NCBI RefSeq assembly: GCF_030272615.1
Contig: NC_081412.1
Span: 690,438,083 to 690,502,082 of the forward strand
Source of the DNA: Cryptomeria japonica
Lineage: Eukaryota; Streptophyta; Pinopsida; Cupressales; Cupressaceae
Direction of reading: 5' to 3'
Length of the DNA stretch: 64,000 nt
The notes under the pieces are model-generated. The model saw only the letters and a list, made by a program, of their open reading frames with translations. It was not told the origin of the DNA and did not search any database. The translations under genes and the position numbers were made by a program. Positions 47,550-60,678 of the stretch are shown here, piece after piece (positions within the stretch are counted from its first letter, which is position 1; the number at the start of each line of letters is the position of its first letter).

Positions 47550-48695
47550 TGTAATACCCTAAAAAATGGTCATCTAAACCATGGGCCCCTAATCTCAGCA
47601 ACATCACCAAGGTCCTAACCAAAGGCAATTAAATCAATCTTGAGCACATAATTAATTCTTTAATCACCAAATATCACATGGCAAATCAATTACTCAATAT
47701 TAATTAAATATTTATTTAATTAATTGAATCATTCCAACAATATCATTTTGATCAAATTATCCTACTTTAATTTATTAAATATCCTTGCATATTTAATTAA
47801 TTAATAAATTTACCATTTAATCATGCAGCAAAAGGAATTAATCTATCACAAAAGAGGAATTAATCACAAAGCAAGAGTTGAATTGAAAATAAAATAAAAG
47901 AATTGAATTGAGAGAGAAATCAAACTTGAGATATTATTTCTTTTTCTAAATTAAGAACTTGAAATCAAAAAAACAATTAATTGAATTATTGAATTATTCT
48001 CTAAAATTGGAACTCAAAGCTTTTTCAGAAAAAGAAGTTCAGTTGCATTGAAAAGACTCTTTTCTTGAATAAATCGCATAGAATTATCTATTTTTATCAC
48101 AAATGCATGGAATTAATTTATTATTATTTCTAATGCAACTTGAACTTCTTATCTAAATGCATTTCAATTAAACTATAATTGGAATCTATCTCAAGGTTAA
48201 CTGAATCTGATTTCTCAATTATTTTCAATTAATCCTAAATTGGGCCTTTTTTTATCATCTCTCTTATAATTCTCTATAAATTCAGCCTTCAGCTCTCATT
48301 GCAATTTACCCCAGAGATTTTTGAGAACATGCTTGGAGATTATTATCACACTAATTTCGCTCTAGAATTATTGAAGATCATTGTGCTTTTTTAGATTATT
48401 TGCATCCATATTGCTTGAATCCATTGTTGCTTGAATTTGTTATTGCTTGAATTATTCATCTATCTTGCATTTATATAGTTAATATCATATAGATTAAATC
48501 CTTCGTCTTGGTGTAGTGTAGTCACTGGTATTGCTTATAAAAATCTAAGAGCAATCTTATACTTGCATCTTTTAGAAGGAAATTAGTCACTTTATTATGG
48601 TTTATTACTTATTGATTATTGATTTACTAACCATACATGTAATGACTTAATTGAAGTGTTGTGCTTGCAGCTATAGACCCTTTTTCACACACACA
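47550..48695 (+). repeat. 5' LTR of gypsy F
   Basis: 1,146 bp, starting TGTAATACCCTAAAAAATGG and ending CACACACA four bases before the primer site. A TATA-like TATAAATT is at 48,275. Confidence 0.78.
48275..48282 (+). promoter_or_regulatory. TATA box of gypsy F LTR
   Basis: TATAAATT in the last third of the LTR, followed by CAGCCTTCAGCTC. Confidence 0.55.
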
Positions 48696-48699
48696 TATC

Positions 48700-48717
48700 T
48701 GGCACCCACCGTGGGGC
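48700..48717 (+). other. Primer binding site of gypsy F
   Basis: TGGCACCCACCGTGGGGC lies after the LTR end. The TGG start and position mark it as a tRNA primer site distinct from the initiator-Met type. I do not assign the tRNA. Confidence 0.7.
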
Positions 48718-50789
48718 AAAAGACTACATTTTTTGGCCTCTAAAACTGATTTTTTGTTATTTTCCAGATTTTAGATTTTTTAGATTTTCATCTGTACATA
48801 TCGTACAACATTTCCCATAAGCTAAAATGACAAACTGTAGGTATCGTACGAACTAGAATCCTATCTCGTATGAGCTAGAATCCTATCTCGTACGAGCTTA
48901 AATACTTTCGTACGATTCTGTAAATTTCTGGTTAAAAAGAGGAAAAAAGAAAATTTCATGATTTTGGTTTTCTATTCAAATTGACTATTCTAGCGACTAA
49001 CCTTGGTTGTTTATCTGTCTATCTTAGAATTTTTCATAGCCTAATCAGTTTTTGTAGAATGCCTACCAAAGAATATGCTTGTCACACAAAGACAATATGA
49101 CTACTGATTCGTTGTCTTTGCAGGTTGCGTAAGGAAAGTCGACCAAACATCGTGTATTCTTTCAATTCATTTTTAGGCACCTAAATTGCTATCTAGTTAA
49201 AGAACAAATTTGTCATTCATGTTTTTAGAAGATTCTGAGAGGTAGGAGAGTATGCTCTTGTCTTTTTCTAGACAATCAAAAATCCAAACCCTTGAGGATT
49301 TTTCTTTGTTTGAGATTTGTACATCTTTAGTAGGCCTGCCCTCCCAAGGGGTTGAAAAACTCTTAAAGCCATTATGGCTGGTGTGAGGGGAATGACCTAA
49401 GTGGGAACAACTAAACACCAAGTACTCCAATCCACTATAAAATAAATGTGATTTGATGAAAATCAATTCAACGATAGTGCTCAGGAATAGCTCTCCTTTG
49501 TACCTTCGGGTATATTAAACCTTGGTTTTCAAGGCTGGGAGACCTCTTAATTGAGTTTATACCTCGACACACTAAACAAATCCCCTACTAGTTCCAATTA
49601 AAAATTAGAAGCTACTTGGATCACCTTCGAAAGGGGGATAATCTTTGTGCAAGAGAGATAGTAACTCTCCCAAGATACTTGTCATTTCATGCCCCAATTA
49701 ACATTTGGAGTCGGATAATACGACGTTGACAATCCATTGTGTGAGACTCAATGGCCATATTCTGATTAGCTATTGGTTGTGTACCCAAGTCTACAAGAAA
49801 AGGTTTTCTTCTCTCACCAAATTCCTTAGGGCTTGCTTGTTGTGATTGGAGTTACTAATTATACAACGTGTCTTCTATGTTTTCATCCCTGAAACAAAAA
49901 CTGAAATACCAAAATTGGAGAAAACAAGAAACAAGCTCAGTGATCAAAAACTTTGTCTGTGTCAGAAATTGTCCATCCTAAGTCAAAATTTTGTTCAAAA
50001 CTAGTCTATCTTGGTAAAAAATCAGTCCATTTTCAAAATTGATCATACTTAGCAATCGAAAAAACTCAGAATTTTAGTCTCGACCCTATAAACAATCGTA
50101 CAAATCTAATCATTTATCGTCCTACACCACATCCTGTATCGTACGAGTCTTGTGATTTCTCATCCTACACCGTATCCGATGTCGTACAAAACCCAGAAGT
50201 CTATCGTCTGGAGCAAAAATCCTATGTCATATGAAATAGAACTAAACTAGAATCTTTTGTCATCATGCACATACCCATCTATCGTACAGTACGAGGCAGC
50301 AACTCATACAAAACAGAACTGTTGTCATCTTGAAGCTGCTAAATTGTCATCCGGTTTAGTAAATCCTATCATACGAATTTTTGGTTTTGTCAGTACAGAA
50401 CAGGCAAACTTGCCTAAAAATAGTCTACAATGAACATAATACTAGTTATCATCATCCTAAGGATAAACAGATCAAGACAGTGTATCTTTGTCATTTGCAT
50501 TGCACGATTTGGTCGATCATCTTTCAGCTAGTTCAATCAACTACCTATCAAACTTAAGTCACTTAGATAACATCTTACATAGGATAGATCATTCATGAAA
50601 CTAGACCGAATCTTAGTCACTACTCTCAAATCAACCTAGATAAACGTCTTATATAGGATAGATCTTTCCTGAAACCAGACTAAATCTTAGTTATTTCTCT
50701 CAAACAATACATTAACCAAACAAACTAGCTCTGAAATTGATCTTGACCTCTGCATCACAAACAACTTTAGGTCACACTAATCCATAAAA
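48718..50789 (+). other. Untranslated leader of gypsy F with TCGTACGA motifs
   Basis: About 2.1 kb without a plausible reading frame. It holds several perfect palindromes TCGTACGA (48,844; 48,888; 48,908; 50,139) and many one-base variants, in two clusters near 48.8-48.9 and 50.1-50.4 kb. Packaging signals would be expected in such a leader, but none can be named from sequence alone. Confidence 0.7.
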
Positions 50790-52544
50790 ATGCCTATTCA
50801 AAACAGGAGTTCACGTAACAAAGAGGCCAAAGGAAAAGGAATACCCTTTTCATACAATGATAATCCATTTTATGAAGAGGACCCTCTGACTGATAAACCT
50901 TCATCATCAGGAGTATCGGTTTTTGATGAACTTGAATCTCCCACTATATATGAGACATAATACAATGACAAAGACAACCTTAATGTTCATGAAACCGATA
51001 ATGATTCATCATCAAGTGAGGCTGAAAAAGACACTGAACCTCCAAAAAAAGATATTCTTAACTGTCAAAAGGACAAAGACTTTATAAAAATGATGAAAGC
51101 TATCCTGGCTCGAGAGAAGGAACACTATTTATTAGAACCAGCAAAACAAGGTGCCAAACTTCCTACTAGATATGATGTTTAGACACTCATTAATAAAAAG
51201 GAAGAATCATCTATACTCATGGTACACAAACAATTACAAGCCTTGCGGATGGAGATCACAGAACTGAAGAATAAGGATAAGTCCCAAAAACAATATTCTC
51301 TGTAAACAATATGTCCCTTTCCATTTGACAAAAATCTATACATGCCTCCATTTCCTTCACGAGTTGAGATCCCAAAACTTGACAAATATGATGGTACCTC
51401 GGATCCTCAAGATCATGTCAGGGAATTTTGTGTTGCCTGTATGGAGTTCATACATGATCAAATGTACTTCATGCGCCTTTTCCCAAGGAGTTTAGGGGGT
51501 CAAGCAATGGAATGGTTCTCAAGTCTACCCAAAGGAATAAAAATGTTTGGAGAACTAATCCAACTATTTTTACAACAATACTCATACAACATTTGACATC
51601 CTGTGACTATGATCGAGCTTTGCAATACTAAATAGAAAATAGGGGAGCCTCTTCTTACTTTCCTCCAACGCTGGAGATAGATGTTCTCTAGGTATTCTCG
51701 ACCTATCCCAGACTCTAAGAAAATAGATATATTTGTTAATAACTTGGTCCCCAAATTGAATTATAGTATACAAATTCAAGTACACCCATCATTTAACAAA
51801 ATGGTAGATAATGCCATTCGAATGGAAGATGTGCTCATAAAGAAGGGAGATATCTCAACTTGGAAAGAAACACAGCCAGGATCTACCTCTAAAGAGAAGA
51901 ACAAGTATTGGAAATTTGGCAAAGACAATAACAAGAATATTGTTAATGATGGAGTAGTAGCCACTATTAAAACTAACTCAAAGCCCACAATATTCAACTT
52001 GGCTAGTGGTACACAAGCACTTAAAGCTGCTGAGGCTGTAGCAGAAAATCCACCAAAGAAAACAAAAGAATGGTTCAAATAAAAGCCTTGGCTTTCCAAA
52101 CCTAAGCGTGATTTTACTCCTCTCAAAGAATCATATGAATCCACTTTCAAAACTCTATTGGCAAACAACTTGATAACGCTACCAGATAACTCTAGTCCAT
52201 ATGACCCAGAAGTCAAACCAAGATGGTGGAGAGAAAATGAATGTTGTGACTTTCATTAGAATAAAGGTCATAACATAAACAATTGCATGAAGCTAAAACA
52301 TGAGATTCAAGATCTCATAGATGGTGGTAAAGTTTTTGTTGGGAATCATCTGACCAATGCTGATCATAAAGCATTTAAAAACCCTTTACCTATTTATGAA
52401 CAAGGTGATTCCTCAAAGACCAAAGGAGGTGCCAAAGTAAATTATACTTATACCAGCAATGCCAATGTCATTAACATGATTGAGCCTTCCCAATCAGAAT
52501 ATTGCAATGTGATTATAGTCCAAGATGAACCGAATGAATCATGA
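50790..52544 (+). pseudogene. Gypsy F gag
   Basis: ATG at 50,790 opens MPIQNRSSRNKEAKGKG. The same frame runs to 52,544 and holds an acidic Ser-rich N-terminus, the gag core (51,342-51,596: VEIPKLDKYDGTSDPQDHV, GQAMEWFSSLPKG), a helical C-terminal core (VPKLNYSIQIQVHPSF), and a knuckle reading CCDFH-stop-NKGHNINNC at about 52,243-52,287. There are stops near 50,958, 51,179, 51,303, 51,594, 51,630, 51,678, 52,080 and 52,258. Its frame differs from that of the protease. Confidence 0.87.
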
Positions 52545-52599
52545 TATGCAAGAGCTCTGACCCGTTCTCAAAATAAAGTCACTCTCCAAGGAGCTAGTT

Positions 52600-54720
52600 C
52601 CTCCAACTCGGCTCAAGCAACATCAGACCCACCAACCCAATCAAACAAACAAAAAGAATCAACCTTGGATAAATTTAAAAGGCTAACTTCAACATCATCC
52701 TCTGGATATAGCGTTGTTGAGCAATTAAAAAGGACAAATGCTCAAATCTCAATTTTTGAATTGCTAAACTCTTGTTTGCTCATAAAGAGATCCTAGACAA
52801 AGCATTGCTCACCACTAATGTTCCCAAGGATTTAGACATTGATCGGTTTCAGTCTATGGTGGGTCATCTGACTTCACCTCACTATCTGACCTTCTCTGAA
52901 GAAGATGACAACTCGCTAAATCATCCACATAACCAACCATTGCATATTGAATCCATGATCCATAAACACAAGGTCAAACATGTTTTTATAGATGGAGGCA
53001 CGGGGTTGAATATCCATACTTACAGTCTGCTTACACAACTAGGATTATCTGAAAATGTCATTGATCTTGGAAAGAGAATAACCATAAAAGCCTATGATGA
53101 AGAAGAAAGGACCTCTAAAGGTCTGGTATCATTACCTATCAGAGTGAGACCTATAGAAAGAGATGTCCTTTTTTAGGTACTTGATATTCCTTTGTCATAC
53201 AATATCTTACTGGGCAAGTCGTGGATTCATGAAATGAAGGACCATCAATGCTTAAAGTTTTCTTATAATGGAACATAAGTCAATATTCTTGCTAATACGA
53301 ATGTCATCTATAATGCATTGACAAAAGGTGTAGATACTTTTGTGCCTCATAATAGGGCAGCCTCTACAAATGAAGATCCAGAAACACTGATGAAAGATTT
53401 GGAAAAGAAATTGAAAATTACAAATACCGACATGGATGGCTATAAGATAGAACATGTACTTTTATTAGTCTCTCTCCCTCCATCACCAAAATAGTTGGGT
53501 AAACCATCAGAGCCTATGAGAATGCATACTTCAACTCTGAATATCATATATGATGGTCTTTTTGTACAATCTTCTACTTCCTTGGTAGATGAAATAGAAG
53601 AGGATACTATTCTTAACTGGCTCTTTAAGGAAGATAGTCAAAACGAGGAGGTACGACATTATGAGATTTCCTCAAACCAATATGGTCCTGGCTACAAGAT
53701 GATTCAACACATGGGATATTTAGGTACTGATCCCCTGGGTAAACATCAAGAAGGTATTACTGAACCAATTCAGCTACAAACAAAATCCACAAATGATAAG
53801 GCTGGACTGGGGTACAATCCGAAAAAGACATCAGATCACAAACATGTTTCTAAGTCTAAGTGGCAGGAAATGATATCACCTTCAACATTACAAGAAGCAG
53901 ACGCTCAACAAATAAAACTAGAGTGTAGAAAAGAGAAAGAGGAATCAATAGTCAAGAAAGAAGAAATAGTTAGTGCTCAAACTTTGATGGTGTCAACTAC
54001 AATAATACAAGAATTTGAGGTCTTAGAGCATATAAGAGATGAAGTAGTAAGAATCATAGAATTGTTTGCACCACTAAAAGTTCCAGTCACATACACTAGT
54101 AGGCAGCAACTAGATGATTCAAAGAATAACTCAAATGAGTATGAATGGGGTCTAGATCACCTCTCAGATACATCCACTACAGAAACTCTAGAAGAGTCTA
54201 GCGGTGTCATAGATGATACTCAAGAGCTGCTGCACATAAAACTAGAGAAGGAAATATAGGAAATTAGACAAAAGAGACAAGAAAACTATGAACAAGAACT
54301 AAAAGAAGGAAGAATACCAGAAAATTTCTTATCTATGTGCCCCTATGCTAAAACAGAACAAATCAAGTCTAGCACTACACAAGAAGAGTTAGAAGCTATA
54401 GAACAAGAACCAGTTATCAGTCCAGAAGAAGTTGAATGGAGTAGACAACAACGAATCACAAAAACATCAAGATCATGTCAATAGGTATGTCAGATACAAA
54501 TGACAAATGAGCCACAACATGAAGGAACTTGTAGCATTAAAGATGTTGGTGTTGATACCATACATATGCTCACTAAATCACTTGAAGAAGATTCAGGAAC
54601 TTTATCTGATGACTCTGACAATAGTCCTATTTAGGACAATATCTACTCAACATCAAAATTTGAATCATCTAATGTAAACAATGAAAATTTGTTTACTGAT
54701 CTTATCACTGTCAAATAATG
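52600..54720 (+). pseudogene. Gypsy F protease and G-patch region
   Basis: The protease active site reads HVFIDGGTGLNI (Asp codon at 52,991), with Gly-Gly-Thr in place of the more usual Ser-Gly-Ala/Thr, followed by a stop at 53,174 and the partner motif DIPLSYNILLGKSWI. About 150 codons downstream comes a G-patch-like segment (53,684-53,818): YGPGYKMIQHMGYLGTDPLG, GITEPI, KAGLGY. G-patch domains bind RNA or stimulate RNA helicases and occur next to the protease in some retroviruses and plant gypsy elements. A Glu/Lys/Thr-rich spacer of about 300 codons leads to RT. Stops at 54,257, 54,481 and 54,633 and a frame change before 54,976 disable it. Confidence 0.78.
53684..53818 (+). other. G-patch domain coding segment
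   Basis: Glycines at the spacing typical of G-patch (G-x-G-Y, MGY-x-G, PLGK, GLGY) with the aromatic and hydrophobic positions kept. Confidence 0.72.
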
Positions 54721-54975
54721 ATATAAAGTCCAGTCTGGCGTAGGGAACGGCGTTACAAGTATATCTATTGGATTAGATCAACTAAATATTAACATGAACT
54801 TTAATAATCATATTTTGACTCTTCTTTGTCTCGAGACACTTACGCAAGGTATCCTTTTGGAACTCAACTTTTCGATCTGCAATTGTGATGACAATACCGT
54901 GAATGCTCTCGAACCTATCCAATATTTATCCTTACTACATCAGAACTAATTGACTATACTTTATAGAACCAACCC

Positions 54976-55581
54976 ATGAATATACCTACTTTTTCCAATG
55001 TATATACGTTAGCCTATTATCTCAATGTAGTTGAACCCATGTACTCTTCCACTAATGAACAGAGTGAAAACATGACTAAAGCGGATATCAAGTATCTTAG
55101 TCGCAAAAACAAGAAAAATAAAAATAAAAGATCTGATGGCGAAAACAACATTGTGGCAGTGTCAGAATATAAAAAAGAGAAAATAAAGGATGTACCTAAA
55201 GGTGAAAACCTCTTTGAGGCACCTGAAGGTGCGATACTTGATGTACTGCCAAGTCATTTCTAGGAAAGGTCTTCCATATTGATTGAGCCAACTCAGCCAG
55301 TGAACACCGGGAGTCAAGAGACACCACACATCATTCATGTATCTCAATCACTATCAGCAGAAGAAATTAAAGATTTCACTCAACTGTTCTCAAAAAAGAA
55401 AATAAACTTTGCATGGACATACTCTGATATGCCAGGCCTAGATCCTGATCTCATCATGCACCATCTTTCTATCACACCAGGAGTTAAACTAGTCAAACAA
55501 AAACTCCATAAGATGCACCCACATGTGGCACTACTAGTCAAGGCTGAGATAGAAAAACTATTAAAAGATGGATTCATTAGA
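54976..55581 (+). pseudogene. Gypsy F pol, spacer and start of RT
   Basis: From 54,976 a Lys/Asn-rich segment leads through a stop at 55,261 to VSQSLSAEEIKDFTQLFSKKKINFAW, DMPGLDPDLIMHHLSI and EIEKLLKDGFIR, the standard approach to RT motif 1. The frame is cut after Arg (55,579-55,581) by copia E and continues at 63,202. Confidence 0.87.
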
Positions 55582-55583
55582 GA

Positions 55584-57062
55584 TGATAGTTCTAATAATT
55601 AATGTTAAGTACATATTCCAAGCTAATAAGATGAGAGGGGGGTGAATCATACAAACTTAATCTTCCATAAAAACAACAGATTCAACCTCGGTAACATATA
55701 CTTCAGTAATATAACCAAAACTGTTAAACATGCAAACTCATAAGCATATAAACATCATAACACTCATAACACTAGATTTAACGTGGAAACCCAAATAGGG
55801 AAAAACCACTGTGGGATTTCAGACCCACTAAGAAATATACTCTTCTAGAGTATGCTCGGTTAAAAGCAAATCCTATTAAAGATTACAAACACATTGCTAG
55901 ATGTGACTCGGTTAAGGGATTTCCCTCAGATCTATTAGGATCTTCACCTTGTTAGAAGTGACCTTGTTAAAGGATTTCAAACACTTAATCAGAATGTCAC
56001 CTTGCTAGAGGGTTTTACAAATAAGACTGTTAAGTCCACTTAGTTAAGACATTTTTTGTCACTTTACAAAATAACAGTAATAAAAATCTATCTGCAACTT
56101 CACATCTAAAATGCTAAAGCAGATTCTTATTTGCTCAATACAATAGGACTTGTCTTGTCCATCCGCTAGGCTCTTTACTCAGTTATTCAAACAGGTCTTC
56201 AAGTTTCTGTGCTCGATAATCAGTATGTAGCATCCCTATGCATACACTTGTCCGCATACATTGTTTATCAACATTTCCTTATTTATAAACAATTTTCCAA
56301 CTGCTTAATCTCCTTGATCACATTTCCCATGATCAATCATAGCCATTAGATCTTCAAACTTGACCAGGTTCAATGTATCCTTCGATCTGAAAATGTTGTA
56401 CCCCACCTTGGAACTTGTATACATTTCTTGGAACTTGTGCTAGGGTATTGCGGTTCAATCTGAGTTATAGATCTTCCTGTCGATTTTCCTTTGCCATAGA
56501 TTCTTTAACAAACTTCATGCACGACATACCAATCATTTAATCAATTCCAGCTCATCAGCTTCCTTCATTAAATAATGCTTTTATTCATTCAATGCATTCT
56601 GTTATTACTCAGTTGCAACTCGGTAAATACTAAACTTCACTCGGTAGACATTCTGCCTTCATTAACCGATAGCGATAACCTTAGGGTTTACCGACTATGT
56701 TCCTTAGGGTTTACCGACTAGATTCTTTGCTCGGTAACAGTATAGTATTAACCTTACAATCAACAACATATGTAGGATATCAAAACAATCTAAACATCAT
56801 GATCTCATCATTGTCCAACTCGATAATAGTTGCCCATTGAATAACTTATTTCTCCCCTTATTCATCACATTCTGTGTCTTTTACCGACATCTTTATACTC
56901 ATCAAATCATACTTCTTAAGATATGGCAACATCATACTGAATTAGAAAATCAATTTCTTGACATCAATGATAAAATAATAATATTAAGACAGTAAACATC
57001 CTTAATCAATTATATCCATATTCATCAACAACCTTCTCAATATCCTTATTGAAATGCCAACA
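55584..57062 (-). repeat. 3' LTR of copia E
   Basis: 1,479 bp. The minus strand starts TGTTGGCATTTC at 57,062 and ends AACTATCA at 55,584. It holds the CACGT-type block (ACGTGGAAACCCAAATAGGG, 55,780 on the plus strand) and repeated TTAAAGGATTT-like phrases (55,850-56,050). Confidence 0.9.
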
Positions 57063-57074
57063 ATCTCCCCCTTT
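57063..57074 (-). other. Polypurine tract of copia E
   Basis: The minus strand reads AAAGGGGGAGAT with GCCATCAATGCC upstream. The same phrase occurs in elements 1, A and B. Confidence 0.88.
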
Positions 57075-57434
57075 GGCATTGATGGCAAAACCAATTGATT
57101 TGACCTAATTGATTTTGATTGCTATGAGATTCTAAAATGCTCTCCCCGTATCATCAATCTTCTCCCCCATACATTAGTCTTCTCCCCTTTTCTTCAGTCT
57201 TCTCCCCCTTTGACAACAATGCCAAAAATTAAAGAACTAAAACATAATTTCTTCCTGTATGAAGTGATTTCCTATTGTTACGTGTCAACTTAGTCTCGGT
57301 CAGAGCATTTTGTTTTCAATTCCTATTATTGTTTACTGCACACCTTTAGAGAACATCCTAAAGTGTGTAAATAAGTATCAACTCCTAAAAGATATTCTGT
57401 AGAGTCATAGAATAGATGCTTTCATTGAACTCGG

Positions 57435-60400
57435 TCAATGAATGGAAGATAGGGGTAGGACCCCTAACTTAATTCTGAGATACTCAAAAGTGTCGCTTGG
57501 TAGTGGCTTGGTGAAGATATCTGCTATTTGTTCCTTTGTGCAAACATAATCCAACACCACTTTCTTCTCTTGAGCTTCTTCTCTAAGATAATGATATTTG
57601 ATAGAGATGTGCTTTGTCTTAGACTGCATAACGGGATTCTTTGAAATGTTAATGGCACTAGTATTGTCACAGAATATAGTTACTGGCTCGGTAACTTTCT
57701 CATTTTTACCTTCCAACAGTTGTTTGATCCATGCTATGTTGGTACAATTCAATGCTGCAACAACATATTCAACTTCTGTTGTTGACTGTGAAACACATCC
57801 TTGTTTCTTGCTAAGCCAACTCACTAGTCTTTCTCCTAAAAAGAAATCTCCTCCACTTGTGCTTTTTTTGTCATCAATGTTGCCTACCCAATCAACATCA
57901 ATATAAACTTTTAAATCAAAGTCATTTCCTTTCTGATATACTAAGCCATAATCCTCAGTGCCTTTCAAGTATTTGAAAATTCTCTTGATTGTTGTCATGT
58001 GTGTTTCCTTGGGATCTACAGACAATCTTGCAACTATACCTATAGCATGTGCTATGTCTTGTCTGTTGTGAACAACATATTGTAGCTTTCCAATCATGGT
58101 CGGTAAAGTGTCTCATCAACAGATGTAGATTCATCATTCTTTGATAGTTTTCAGTTGGTAGTCATAGGAGTACTTACTGGTTTTGAATCCTCCATTCCAA
58201 ATTTCTTCAAAATTTCCTTTATGTACTTGGATTGAGTAATGAAAATATTATCTTTCATTTTCAGTATTTGTAAACCTATAAAATACTTTATCTCGCCAAT
58301 TAATGACATCTCAAATTATTTGCTCATTTCATTTCAAAAGTTCTTGCATAGAGAGTCATTTCCACAAAAGATAATATCATCAACAAATATGGCTAAGATC
58401 AATATTCCATTTTCATCATTCTTCATGTAAATATTGTTGTTTTCACTTGTTCTTATAAAACCAATCCTGATTACATAAGAGTGTAATCTTTCATAGCATG
58501 CTCTAGGTGCTTGTTTCAGACCATATAAAGCTTTGTTCAATTTACATACCTGATCTTTATTCTTGTCTTCAACAAATCCTTCAGGTTGTTCAATAAAAAC
58601 TTCTTCTTCTAATATACCATTCAGAAGTGCAGATTTGACATCCATTTGATATACCTTGAAATTCTTGTAAGCAGCATATGCCAACAATGTTCTTACTCCT
58701 TCAAGTCTTGCTACAGGTGAAAAAGTCTCACCATAATCAATTCCTTCTTCTTGGGCATAACCTTTGCAAACTAGTCTTGCTTTGTTTCGAATGACCTCAC
58801 CTTTTTCATTCAGCTTGTTTTTGAAAATCCACTTGGTACTGATTACATTTTTGTCCTTCTATCTTGGGACCAGTGTCCATGTGTCATTCTTCTTGATTTG
58901 ATCAATCTCTTCTATCATAGAATTTATCCAATCTTCACTGTTAAATGCCTCTTTCACTATCCTCGGTTCAAATTCAGATATCAAACTTGTGTTCTGTCTC
59001 AGTTTGTTCCTTGTCATCACTGGATCATCCTTATCTCCTATAATCTGACTTGATGCATGATGTCTTCTGACATACTTGGCTACTATAGGCTCAGGAAGCT
59101 CTGTATGATCTTCTTCATCACTCAGTAACTAGACATTATCTTAATTTCCTTCTGCAGTTTTCTCAGTAGGACTTGTCAGTTGAACATAGACAAATTCATC
59201 ATAATCTGTTGGTTCTTTGGAGTTTCCTTCATCATTTCTTTCTATAAATTCATCAATTTTCACATTTGTACTTTCTATTATTTTGTTAGATGATTTGATT
59301 AGACATGTAAATGCTTTACTTCTAGAAGAATAACCAAGAAATGTTCCTTCTTCACTTTTCTGATCAAACTTACCATTTCTATCGTCTTTGTGTACATAAC
59401 ATCTACTTCCAAAGATTTTAAAATAACTTGCGTTAGGTTTCTTGTCATACCAGATCTCATATGGTGTCTTCAAAGTTCCTTTCTTTAGTTGTACTTGGTT
59501 CAAGGTGTAAACTGTTGTGCTTATTGCTTCTCTCCAAAATGTTTGTGGCACTTTCTTTTCAATCATCAGGGTTCTCACACAATCCACAATAGATCTGTTT
59601 CTTCTCTCAGCTATTCCATTTTGTTGTGGATTTCTTGGTGCAGAGACTTGTTTTTTTATACCATGATCATTGCAAAATAAGTTGAACTCATCAAATGTGA
59701 ACTCTCCTCCTCTATTTGATCTAAGACATTTCAGTTGTCTTCCTATTTCATTTTCTACTCTTGCCTTGTACCATTTAAACATTTGAAAAGCTTCTGATTT
59801 TTCTTTTAAAAACATAACTGACATCATCCTTGAGTAATTATCCACAAGTAATATGAAATATTTATCACCATAATAACTTTGAACTTTCATAGGACCACAA
59901 AGATCGGTGTGCACAAGATCTAAAATTCCCTTAGCAGTGTACGAATTACTTGTAAAGCTTGATCTTGTCATTTTACCCATTTGTCATCCTGGGAACATAG
60001 CATTCATAGGTTTTTCAAGACTCGGTAGACCTCTTACTTGGTGCTTCTTGCTTATTTTGATCAGATTATCAAAATTTAAATGACAAAACCTTTTATGCCA
60101 CAAGCAGGTATCATCTATATTTGCATACAGACACTTGTTCTGAGTTGAGTTAAGGTGAAATGTGTTACCTTTTGCTTGTGTCCCAGTAGCAGCTAACTTT
60201 CCATGCTTGTCATGAGCTTTGACAATTCCTTTATGAAATTCTATTCGGTATCCTGTATTGTTTAGCTGTGCTACACTCAACAAATTGTATTTCAAACCTT
60301 CAACCCAATAAACATCATTACATTTAGCATTGTCAAGAAGTGTTATAGATCCTTTACCTTTTACCAGACATGGTGCATCATTACCAAATCTTACATTGCC

Positions 60401-60480
60401 TCCACCATAATCTTCTAACATAACAAACTTGTGTTTATCACCCGTCATGTGATGTGAGCATCCACTATCTATGATCTAAG
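57435..60480 (-). pseudogene. Copia E pol: protease, integrase, RT, RNase H
   Basis: Minus strand from 60,480: protease active site IIDSGCSHHMTGD; pre-integrase zone WVEGLKYNLLSVAQL; HHCC region with HLNFDNLIK but the final CxxC lost (AMFPG, stop); integrase core DLCGPMKVQS, LLVDNYSRMM, then CLRSNRGGEF, where the second catalytic Asp is Asn, and NGIAERRNRS with the Glu; C-terminal VKIDEF. RT holds [23 protein letters not shown] and FVDDIIF (58,334-58,687). RNase H ends with DWVGNIDDKKSTSGG, STTEVEYV, CDNTSAINI and KEQIADIFTKPL. Frames change several times. The residues lost show it is inactive. Confidence 0.92.
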
Positions 60481-60678
60481 AATCATTAGTATTTATGTGA
60501 GATATTAGGGCTTTTTCTTCATACCTTTCTTCATTTGATCCATCTTTGATGGCCACATAAACTACTTCCTCTGTATCAGTTTCATCTGATTTATCATCAT
60601 TGGATTCCTCATCGGCTATTAAGCATACTTTCTATCTCTTCTTCTGAAGTCTCGGTGTCCTCTGTAATGATTATCTTT

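Noticed and set aside
49197-49466. 89-codon frame in the gypsy F leader as an additional gene
   Set aside because: Minus strand, no domain, and lies among non-coding leader sequence.
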